From the NCBI GenBank assembly GCA_023101725.1, contig JALJCO010007048.1, positions 124,001 to 188,000 of the forward strand: a DNA stretch of 64,000 bases, read 5' to 3'. Of the stretch, positions 12,001-22,033 are shown piece after piece (the stretch's first letter is position 1; every line of letters starts with the position of its first letter). The DNA comes from Atherinomorus stipes (taxonomy: Eukaryota > Chordata > Actinopteri > Atheriniformes > Atherinidae). The position numbers were made by a program, and so were the translations under genes. Below the pieces are notes generated by a model. That model saw nothing but the letters and a program-made list of their open reading frames with translations. It had not been told where the DNA came from and did not search any database.

Positions 12001-15000
12001 GATGAAAGTGGTGCAGTCTGGATGCAACTGGTGCAACCTGGATGAAACCGGTGCAGTCTGGATGAAACCGTTACAGTCTGGATGCAACTGGTGCAGTCTG
12101 GATGAATCCGGTGCAGTGGATGAAACTGGTGCAGTCTGGATTAAACCAGTGCAGTCTGGATGAAACCGGTGCAGTTTGGATGCAACTGGTGCAGTGGATG
12201 AAACTGGTGCAGTCTGGATGAAAGTTGTGCAGTCTGGATGAAAGTGGTGCAGTCTGGATGAAAGTGGTGCAGTCTGGATGCAACTGGTGCAGTCTGGATG
12301 AAACAGGTGCAGTCTGGATGAAACCAGTGCAGCATGGATGAAACCAGTGCAGTCTGGATGAAACCAGTGCAGTCTGGATGAAACCAGTGCAGCATGGATG
12401 AAACCAGTGCAGTCTTGATGAAACCAGTGCAGTCTGGATGAAACCAGTGCAGCATGGATGAAACCAGTGCAGTCTGGATGAAACAGGTGCAGTCTGTATG
12501 AAACCAGTGCAGTCTGGATGAAACCAGTGCAGTCTGGATGAAACCAGTGCAGCATGGATGAAACCAGTGCTGCATGGATGAAACAGGTGCAGTCTGGATG
12601 AAACCAGTGCAGCATGGATGAAACCAGTGCAGTCTGGATGAAACCAGTGCAGCATGGATGAAACCAGTGCAGTCTGAATGAAACCAGTGCAGCATGGATG
12701 AAACCAGTGCAGTCTGGATGAATCTGGTGCAGTCTAAATGAAACCAGTGCAGCATGGATGAAACCAGTGCAGTCTGAATGTAATCAGTGCAGCATGGATG
12801 AAACCAGTGCAGTCTGGATGAAACTAGTGCAGCATGGATGAAACCAGTGCAGTCTGAATGAAACCAGTGCAGCATGGATGAAACCAGTGCAGTCTGGATG
12901 AAACTGGTGCAGTCTGAATGAAACCGTGCAGCATGGATGAAACCAGTGCAGTCTAGATGAAACTAGAGCAGCATGGATGAAACCAGTGCAGCATGGATGA
13001 AACTGGTGCAGTCTGAATGAAACCAGTGCAGTCTGAATGAAACCAGTGCAGCATGGATGAAACCAGTGCAGTCTGGATGAAACTGGTGCAGTCTGGATGA
13101 AACTGGTGCAGTCTGAATGAAACCAGTGCAGCATGGATGAAACCAGTGCAGTCTGAATGAAACCAGTGCAGCATGGATGAAACCAGTGCAGTCTGGATGA
13201 AACCAGTGCAGTCTGGATGAAACCAGTGCAGCATGGATGAAACCAGTGCAGTCTGGATAAAACAGGTGCAGTCTGGATTAAACCAGTGCAGCATGGATGA
13301 AATCAGTGCAGTCTGGATGAAACAGGTGCAGTCTGGATGAAACTGGTGCAGTCTGGATGAAACCAGTGCAGTCTGGATTAAACCAGTGCAGCATGGATGA
13401 AACTGGTGCAGTCTGGATGAAACCAGTGCAGCATGGATGAAACCAGTGCAGTCTGAATGAAACCAGTGCAGCATGGATGAAACCAGTGCAGCATGGATGA
13501 AACCAGTGCAGCATGGATGAAACCAGTGCAGTCTGAATGAAACCAGTGCAGTCTGGATGAATCTGGTGCAGTCTGAATGAAACCAGTGCAGCATGGATGA
13601 AACCAGTGCAGTCTGAATTAAACCAGTGCAGTCTGGATGAATCTGGTGCAGTCTGAATGAAACCAGTGCAGCATGGATGAAACCAGTGCAGTCTAAATGA
13701 AACCAGTGCAGCATGGATGAAACCAGTGCAATCTGGATGAAACTAGTGCAGCATGGATGAAACCAGTGCAGCATGGATGAAACTGGTGCAGTCTGAATAA
13801 AACCAGTGCAGTCTGAATGAAACCAGTGCAGCATGGATGAAACCAGTGCAGTCTGTATGAAACTGGTGCAGTCTGAATGAAACCAGTGCAGCATGGATGA
13901 AACCAGTGCAGTCTGAATGAAACCAGTGCAGCATGGATGAAACCAGTGCAGTCTAGACGAAACCGACGCAGTCTGGATGAAACTGGTGCAGCATGGATGA
14001 AACCAGTGCAGTCTGAATTAAACCAGTGCAGCATGAATGAAACCAGTGCAATCTGGATGAAACTGGTGCAGTCTGAATGAAACCAGTGCAGTCTGAATGA
14101 AACCAGTGCAGCATGGATGAAACTGGTGCATTCTGGATGAAACTGGTGCAGTCTGAATGAAACCAGTGCAGCATGGATGAAACCAGTGCAGTCTGGATGA
14201 AACTAGTGCAGCATGGATGAAACTGGTGCAGTCTGAATGAAACCAGTGCAGTCTGAATGAAACCAGTGCAGCATGGATGAAACCAGTGCAGTCTGGATGA
14301 AACTGGTGCAGTCTGGATGAAACCAGTGCAGCATGGATGAAACCAGTGCAGTTTAGACGAAACCGACGCAGTCTGGATGAAACTGGTGCAGCAATGATGA
14401 AAGCAGTGCAGTCTGGATGAAACTAGTGCAGCATGGATGAAACTGGTGCAGTCTGAATGAAACCAGTGCAGTCTGAATGAAACCAGTGCAGCATGGATGA
14501 AACTGGTGCAGTCTGGATGAAACTGGTGCAGTCTGGATGAAACCAGTGCAGCATGGATGAAACCAGTGCAGCATGGATGAAACCAGTGCAGTCTGTATGA
14601 AACCAGTGCAGTCTGGATGAAACTGGTGCAGTCTGAATGAAACCAGTGCAGCATGGATGAAACCAGTGTAGTGTGGATGAAACCAGTGCAGCATGGATGA
14701 AACCAGTGCAGCATGGATGAAACTGGTGCAGTCTGAATGAAGCCAGTGCAGCATGGATGAAACCAGTGCAGTCTGTATGAAACTGGTGCAGTCTGAATGA
14801 AACCAGTGCAGCATGGATGAAACCAGTGCAGTCTGTATGAAACTGGTGCAGTCTGGTTGAAACCAGTGCAGTCTGGATGAAAGTGGTGCAGTCTGGGTGA
14901 AAGTGGTGCAGTCTGGATGCAACTGGTGCAACCTGGATGAAACCAGTGCAGTCTGAATTAAACCAGTGCAGCATGAATGAAACCAGTGCAATCTGGATGA

Positions 15001-17325
15001 AACTGGTGCAGTCTGAATGAAACCAGTGCAGTCTGAATGAAACCAGTGCAGCATGGATGAAACTGGTGCATTCTGGATGAAACTGGTGCAGTCTGAATGA
15101 AACCAGTGCAGCATGGATGAAACCAGTGCAGTCTGGATGAAACTAGTGCAGCATGGATGAAACTGGTGCAGTCTGAATGAAACCAGTGCAGTCTGAATGA
15201 AACCAGTGCAGCATGGATGAAACCAGTGCAGTCTGGATGAAACTGGTGCAGTCTGGATGAAACCAGTGCAGCATGGATGAAACCAGTGCAGTTTAGACGA
15301 AACCGACGCAGTCTGGATGAAACTGGTGCAGCAATGATGAAAGCAGTGCAGTCTGGATGAAACTAGTGCAGCATGGATGAAACTGGTGCAGTCTGAATGA
15401 AACCAGTGCAGTCTGAATGAAACCAGTGCAGCATGGATGAAACTGGTGCAGTCTGGATGAAACTGGTGCAGTCTGGATGAAACCAGTGCAGCATGGATGA
15501 AACCAGTGCAGCATGGATGAAACCAGTGCAGTCTGTATGAAACCAGTGCAGTCTGGATGAAACTGGTGCAGTCTGAATGAAACCAGTGCAGCATGGATGA
15601 AACCAGTGTAGTGTGGATGAAACCAGTGCAGCATGGATGAAACCAGTGCAGCATGGATGAAACTGGTGCAGTCTGAATGAAGCCAGTGCAGCATGGATGA
15701 AACCAGTGCAGTCTGTATGAAACTGGTGCAGTCTGAATGAAACCAGTGCAGCATGGATGAAACCAGTGCAGTCTGTATGAAACTGGTGCAGTCTGGTTGA
15801 AACCAGTGCAGTCTGGATGAAAGTGGTGCAGTCTGGGTGAAAGTGGTGCAGTCTGGATGCAACTGGTGCAACCTGGATGAAACCGGTGCAGTCTGGATGA
15901 AACCGGTGCAGTCTGGATGAAACCGTTACAGTCTGGATGCAACTGGTGCAGTCTGGATGAATCCGGTGCAGTGGATGAAACTGGTGCAGTCTGGATTAAA
16001 CCAGTGCAGTCTGGATGAAAGTGGTGCAGTCTGGATGAAACCAGTGCAACCTGGATGAAACCGGTGCAGTCTGGATGAAACCGTTACAGTCTGGATGCAA
16101 CTGGTGCAGTCTGGATGAATCCGGTGCAGTGGATGAAACTGGTGCAGTCTGGATTAAACCAGTGCAGTCTGGATGAAAGTGGTGCAGTCTGGATGAAAGT
16201 GGTGCAGTCTGGATGAAAGTGGTGCAGTCTGGATGCAACTGGTGCAGTCTGGATGAAACAGGTGCAGTCTGGATGAAACCAGTGCAGCATGGATGAAACC
16301 AGTGCAGTCTGGATGAAACCAGTGCAGCATGGATGAAACCAGTGCAGTCTTGATGAAACCAGTGCAGTCTGGATGAAACCAGTGCAGCATGGATGAAACC
16401 AGTGCAGTCTGGATGAAACAGGTGCAGTCTGTATGAAACCAGTGCAGTCTGGATGAAACCAGTGCAGTCTGGATAAAACCGGTGCAGCATGGATGAAACC
16501 AGTGTAGTGTGGATGAAACCAGTGCAGCATGGATGAAACCAGTGCAGCATGGATGAAACCAGTGCAGCATGGATGAAACTGGTGCAGTCTGAATGAAGCC
16601 AGTGCAGCATGGATGAAACCAGTGCAGTCTGTATGAAACTGGTGCAGTCTGGATGAAACTGGTGCAGTCTGAATGAAACCAGTGCAGCATGGATGAAACC
16701 AGTGCAGTCTGGATGAAACTGGTGCAGTCTGGATGAAACCAGTGCAGTCTGGATGAAAGTGGTGCAGTCTGGATGAAACCGGTGCAGTCTGGATGAAACC
16801 GTTACAGTCTGGATGCAACTGGTGCAGTCTGGATGAATCCGGTGCAGTGGATGAAACTGGTGCAGTCTGGATTAAACCAGTGCAGTCTGGATGAAACCGG
16901 TGCAGTTTGGATGCAACTGGTGCAGTGGATGAAACTGGTGCAGTCTGGATTAAACCAGTGCAGTCTGGATGAAAGTGGTGCAGTCTGGATGAAAGTGGTG
17001 CAGTCTGGATGAAACAGGTGCAGTCTGGATGAAACCAGTGCAGCATGGATGAAACCAGTGCAGTCTGGATGAAACCAGTGCAGTCTGGATGAAACCAGTG
17101 CAGCATGGATGAAACCAGTGCAGTCTTGATGAAACCAGTGCAGTCTGGATGAAACCAGTGCAGCATGGATGAAACCAGTGCAGTCTGGATGAAACAGGTG
17201 CAGTCTGGATGAAACCAGTGCAGTCTGGATGAAACCAGTGCAGCATGGATGAAACCAGTGCAGCATGGATGAAACCAGTGCAGCATGGATGAAACCAGTG
17301 CAGCATGGATGAAACTGGTGCAGTC
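9029..17325. repeat. 8.3-kb 20-bp-unit minisatellite array
   Basis: About 415 tandem copies of a 20-bp monomer, GTGCAGTCTGGATGAAACCA, fill this stretch. Two main monomer types alternate irregularly, one with CAGTCTGG and one with CAGCATGG. Secondary variants occur at the last positions (CCA, CTG, CAG, AGT) and at GGATGAA/GAATGAA. Occasional short units (16 or 19 bp) shift the register. A distinctive header block (GTTACAGTCTGGAT, GCAACTGG, then TCCGGTGCAGTGGATGAA) recurs with GTTACAG at 9135, 11892, 12070, 15925, 16083 and 16801. Long minus-strand open frames, up to 529 codons, arise because the consensus has no stop in any antisense frame. I do not regard them as genes. The array is intronic in PEMT. 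Confidence 0.97.
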
Positions 17326-18285
17326 CTGCTGCTGACTGTAGACAGTAAATGTACATTAGTACCACATTCCACATTTTGTCAAATAAACCCAACAGACAAA
17401 CTGAGCCTCATACGTGATGCTGCACTGAGAGAAGCAGCTGATCTGCAGCCATGGAAGCAAGGATGTCGCCTTTCTGCTTCATCAGTAAATAATGGCAGGA
17501 AACTCCAGGATCTTTTATCTTGGGCCGTATTTTCCCTCCTATATGTAAAATTTTAAAGGGAACATACTGTATCTCTGTGTTCAGCTCCAACCCTTGGACG
17601 CCGGAAGAAGTGTAATGTAACACGATGCTGTAATTAAAAGAGTAATTTTCATCATTATTAATTGTGTCACTGTGCTCCACACAAAGACCACCCCCCCAAC
17701 TGTGATACTCAATGCCCTCCACACATTATACCTCCTGCTGTTACTGTGTGACCTGGACTGATTGTCTGGCACACATTCATAACTGTACTTAAACTATGAC
17801 GCTTACACAAATTGGTCGTGTGTTGCATGATTGATAAATTAGGAGCATGAAAAGCTACATAATGTTCTGCTAGCTGTGGTTACATACCAAGGAATGTAGT
17901 GACAAACGGGTGGAGTAGTTCTAAATAAAAAGGTCTGTCTTTTTTACCAAGAGAGAAAAACGACTGCTAGCTCACAACCATGTGATGGACACTCATAATG
18001 ACAGAGACCAGGTGTTAAACAGAGACATTGCTGCTGCTCCCACAGGACGGGTGCATCCACATCTGGCTAAATCCTGCTGAGGGAAATGAAAGCATGACAT
18101 ATGAGAACATTGCTCCATTTTTAGTTTTCAAAAAAAGGTGAAACCATCTGTTAGCTGGGCTCACAGAGACATCATGCATTGACATATCTAGATACAAATC
18201 AGCAAACACAACACATTTAAATGTTTTTATAGGACAGTATAGTACAGTAAACACTTCATTTGACACCTAAAATCCACGAATAGGC
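17326..18285. other. Intronic sequence, no gene seen
   Basis: Unique-looking AT-rich sequence after the satellite. Short open frames at 17408-17722 and 17581-17772 (minus) show no recognisable domain. Confidence 0.45.
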
Positions 18286-18760
18286 CACAAGGATACAGCG
18301 CCAGTATCCTTCATTTCAGGCCAAACGGAGTGCGGGTTTGGAGGGTGGATTCGGAGGCTCCTTCGGAGGCTTTAGAAATGGGTCAGCACTTGACGCGAAG
18401 GTGTGACGTATGCAGCCAACGGATCTGCACTTCGAAGTGCACAGACCTCCAAATGAGACACAGCTAGTGAGTGTAGTGGTGAATGGCAGGTATGCAGAAA
18501 TCCAGGAAGACATTCCCATCATCCCGCTGCTTTTTAAAGATTTTGGAGACGACAAAGCTAGTGAAGAGTTGTTGCTGATTTGTGGCAAAGCGTACGTCAT
18601 TATGGAGCCTGATGGCATCAACTTCAGGAGCAGATCTAAGTTGCACTGAGGGGGAATGCTTGATTATAAAACCATGGAGTCACTACCACAGTGATTGTCT
18701 TGTTCCAGTGTTCATCATCACATCTTCTGCACCATGATGAATAAAACATTTTCTTCTTCC
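18286..18760. other. Unclassified block with small two-strand ORFs, possibly a repeat
   Basis: This block stands out for GC content and openness on both strands. A plus frame at 18410-18649 (79 codons) ends in SRSKLH and is followed by an AATAAA-type signal near 18740. A minus frame at 18316-18621 (101 codons) covers the same bases. The left edge has a small inverted repeat (AAGGATAC then GTATCCTT, 18289-18311), and a palindrome GCACTTCGAAGTGC lies near 18427. I do not recognise either protein. A fragment of an interspersed repeat is the more likely reading. A processed gene remnant is possible. Confidence 0.3.
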
Positions 18761-19030
18761 ACTCTGGCATTGAGTGTTAGGCCATTTCCAGTAGTGATAG
18801 AAAACCCACTTCCTTCCAGATATGCTGATTTTGGCTTGGCATCCTGAAAAGAGACGAGTCTTTCAGCTCTCTTTCAAGTCTCAGCTATATTCAAGACATA
18901 TATTATATGATAAATAATTATAATCATTTAAATCTGGTTGTCTGTCCCTCTGTGTTAGCATGTGTACCTGTCCTGTCAGCTGTGGATGGGTGGATGGAAG
19001 GAGCAAGGGAGAGAAGATAATAATAATAAT

Positions 19031-19032
<2 letters not shown>

Positions 19033-19114
<82 letters not shown>
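19033..19114. repeat. (GATA)n microsatellite
   Basis: About twenty uninterrupted GATA units. It directly abuts the left end of the transposon at 19115. A few bases of the same motif (TAGATAGA) follow the transposon's right end at 21691, so the element seems to have landed in the microsatellite. Confidence 0.95.
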
Positions 19115-20176
19115 CAGTCATCCTCAAAATTATTCATACTCAAATTAAAGAAGGAAAAAAAATCAGCTGTCAGTGAAATAAGATGAAATTGACAAAAGTA
19201 ATAATGAATAAAAATTCAATGAAAATCATGAAATTGATTTTGAATTGTGGTTTGAAATAAATATATATATAAAAAAAAACACACACACACACACAAAAAA
19301 TGAAACAAGTAAACAAGCATGATGGAACTCCGAAGCTAAAATTTTACTGAGCAACACTTTGAGGCAATCACTGTAATCAGGTGTTTTCTCTAATGTTCAA
19401 AAAGACTTCTACACCTGTTGGTTTGCGCTCTGACTCCGCATTAAATCAACAGGAATCAGCAGCTACGCTGCACCATAATTAACAAGCCGGAACATATTTT
19501 AGAAGATTGATATAATGGAAAGCAAAGCTGGGAGGCCAGTCCAGTGTCCAGATCCTGTGCCGATGCTTTCCAGCCATCACACCGGGTGACTGAGGAGAGA
19601 GGACGTGAAGCTGGTCCTGGTGTCAGGAGGGGCGGGTTGGCAGCACCTGTAGGAGTGGCTGCAGTTGCAGTGTCTGCTGTCAGGAGGTCCACATGGACCA
19701 GATCATACGTGGAGGATTTTGTATAACAATTTGGATTACACGTATGGATTATTGTACCAGGAGGTGGACGTTTTGGAGGTGGTGCTGTCCCTGAAGGAGA
19801 TCCAAGCGGAGACACGGGAGCGTCCGGAAACCAGCAGGTAGTCTAACTAAGCTAATGGTAGTAACCAGTGGTTTAATGTAAAATAAAATAAATGCTATAG
19901 AGGGACAGTGATACGATGGGAAAGATGCAAAGCCTCCAGGCTGCAGGATGATGAGGGAGAGCGCGGTGTTCAGTAGAACCGGACCCGCCGTGGAAAACGG
20001 GGGAATCCCGGTAAGAAAGTCTTTATGACGTCATTTCAGATCAACCTGCTCCAGAGATGTTCTGTTCATTATCAGGCTGTGGAGAGGATTTATGAGTGTT
20101 TCTGTTTGACGTGTGTTTAATAAGCAGCTTAAAGAGGAATAAAGGTGGAGAGCTACGTACTGATGTTGGTACAGAC

Positions 20177-21147
20177 TGATGCAGGCTCTTGGTAAATGTA
20201 TTGATGAGATTAATGACTGGATGTGCCTCAACTTTCTTCAGCTGAACAAAAACAAAACTGAGGTGATTGTTTTTGGAGCCAAAGAGAAACGACAGCAGGT
20301 TGTCACAGAACTTCAGTCCATCCACCTAAAAACCACCAATCAGGCCAGAAATCTGGGTGTAGTGATGGACTCAGACCTAAACTTTGAAAAACACATGAAA
20401 GCGATCACTAAATCAGCCTACTATCACCTGAAGAACATCTCAAGGATAAAAGATCTGATGTCTCAGGAAAATCTGGAAAAACTAGTCCATGCATTCATCT
20501 TCAGTCGGCTTGACTACTGTAACAGCGTCTTTACTGGTCTACCTAAAAAAACAGTTAAACAGCTGCAGCTCATTCAGAACTCTGCTGCCCGAGTTCTCAC
20601 AAAGACCAGAAAAGTGGACCACATCAGTCCAGTTCTCAGGTCTTTACACTGGCTGCCGGTCCATCAGAGAATAGACTTTAAAGTTCTGCTGCTGGTCTTT
20701 AAAGCTCTGAATGGTTTAGGCCCAAAATACATCAGTGACCTCTTGACCCAGTATGAACCCACTAGACCCCTCAGGTCATCTGGATCCAGTCTTTTATCAG
20801 TTCCCAGAGTCAGAACCAGACATGGAGAAGCTGCGCTCAGCTTCTATGCTCCACATGTCTGGAACAAACTCCCAGAAAGTCTCAGATCATCTGAAACACT
20901 TAGTTTATTTAAATCCAGGCTGAAGACCCACCTGTTCTCAGCTGCATTTACGTAGATTTTATTAAAAAGTTCAAATCCGCACGTCTCTGTATTCTCTCTT
21001 TTTAATCTTAAATGCTTTTAATTTTGAATCATGCTTCTAATTGTTTTTTTCTCTCCCTTTTGCTTATAATGTTTTATGTAAAGCACTTTGAATTGTTCTG
21101 TACATGAAATGTGCTATACAAATAAACTTGCCTTGCCTTGCCTTGAT
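20177..21147 (+). mobile_element. 5'-truncated L2-like LINE
   Basis: This is the last part of a non-LTR retrotransposon: the C-terminal reverse transcriptase region, then a short 3' UTR, then a tail. The 3' end has TAAAGCACTTTGAATTGT, TGCTATACAAATAAA and a CTTGC-type repeat tail (TTGCCTTGCCTTG). This is the usual end of fish L2-clade elements. The 5' end is truncated inside the RT domain. It is nested in the Tc1-type element 19115-21690. No exact target duplication was found. Confidence 0.85.
20179..20955 (+). pseudogene. L2-clade LINE reverse transcriptase, C-terminal 258 residues
   Basis: The frame encodes the thumb and C-terminal region of an L2-type RT. Diagnostic stretches are LDYCNSVFTGLPKKT, LIQNSAARVLTKT, SLHWLPVHQRIDFKVLLL, and the C-terminal WNKLPESLRSSETLSLFKS followed by LKTHLF. 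The catalytic palm with its YxDD box and the endonuclease domain are missing through 5' truncation. The annotated Met is an internal residue, not a real start. The frame is intact to its natural stop, which suggests a fairly young insertion. Confidence 0.9.
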
Positions 21148-21849
21148 GCTGCAGACCCGCCGGTTAGTGGAACTCAGCTTATAGGCGCCGATATTAAACA
21201 CTCAGAGCAGCTGCAGGCTTTAGTCTGCGGATCTCTGGCTTACCAGACTCCAAGTCTCCTGATCATTTTCTTAATTTTCTCTAGAAAATTCTCACCTCAT
21301 GATCTGGAGTCAGAGTCCCTGATATTAATCTTCTAAAATGTGTTACAGCTTGTTAATTATGGTGCAGCGTAGCTGGTGATTCCTGTTCATTTAATGTGGA
21401 GCCAGAGCGCAAACCAACCCGGTGACGTCAGAGCTTAGAGTACTGCAAGATGGCGGCGCTCTTGTCCTAAAAACATAAAATTTTGCTACGTTTTTCCTTT
21501 ATATGCTTCTATTTTTCACGTTTGGTAAATAATTATTGATAAAACCAGGACTCAGTCTAGTTAATAAAGTTAGGTTGTTTGACTGTTTCATTTCCACTTT
21601 AATTTATTATTAGTTTCTTGTTATTTAAATTACTGTTGTGAATTTGGCCTTCTCTTTACTTGGAGGGTATGAATAATTTGAGTATGACTGTAGATAGACA
21701 ATTATGTTGTGAAACAAAACTGTGGTTGCTTATATAACTAGGGAAAAATTATTTTGCCACCAAAACCCTTTTCTTGGTGTTGTTTTTGTTGTTTCATAGA
21801 AGTAAACTGTTCAGATGTTCCAGGTGTCACTAACGTAAAAAATAATGGC

Positions 21850-21968
21850 ATCAAAGATGCCCCAAATTTAGAGGCTACAGGTCCTCAGCGCACCTGCCCC
21901 AGGTTTGATTCCCAGCCTGGGACCCTTTGCTGCATGTCATCCCTCACTCTCTCTGCCCCCGTTAAAAA

Positions 21969-21970
<2 letters not shown>
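21850..21970 (+). mobile_element. tRNA-derived SINE fragment
   Basis: GGTTTGATTCCCAGCCTGGG resembles a tRNA B box with following stem. It is followed by CTTTGCTGCATGTCATCCC and CACTCTCTCTGCCCCC, a body found in fish tRNA-derived SINEs as I recall them. The A-box side is degraded. It ends in an A-rich stretch leading into a TA microsatellite. Confidence 0.6.

Positions 21971-21972
<2 letters not shown>

Positions 21973-22030
<58 letters not shown>
21973..22030. repeat. (TA)n microsatellite
   Basis: An uninterrupted AT dinucleotide run of about 29 units at the 3' end of the SINE fragment. Confidence 0.95.

Positions 22031-22033
<3 letters not shown>

Larger units (their letters stand above)
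19115..21690. mobile_element. Tc1/mariner-type element interrupted by an L2 fragment
   Basis: The left end CAGTCATCCTCAAAATTATT and the inverted right end CAGTCATACTCAAATTATTC are terminal inverted repeats. The right side is followed by TA. The left has GA, perhaps mutated. Inner inverted blocks also match: AGCTACGCTGCACCATAATT near 19460 pairs with its complement near 21345. The same family recurs as a 511-bp copy at 36350-36860, which shares AATCAGCTGTCAGTGAAATA and the right-hand TTTCTTGTTATTT...TTGTGAATTT region. No transposase frame is recognised. A plus-strand LINE 3' end fills 20177-21147. Confidence 0.7.

Noticed and set aside
14353..15942. 529-codon minus-strand open frame in the satellite
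   Set aside because: It is a translation of the 20-bp tandem repeat. Overlapping frames of similar quality exist in other registers, and no unique sequence, splice site or promoter supports a gene.
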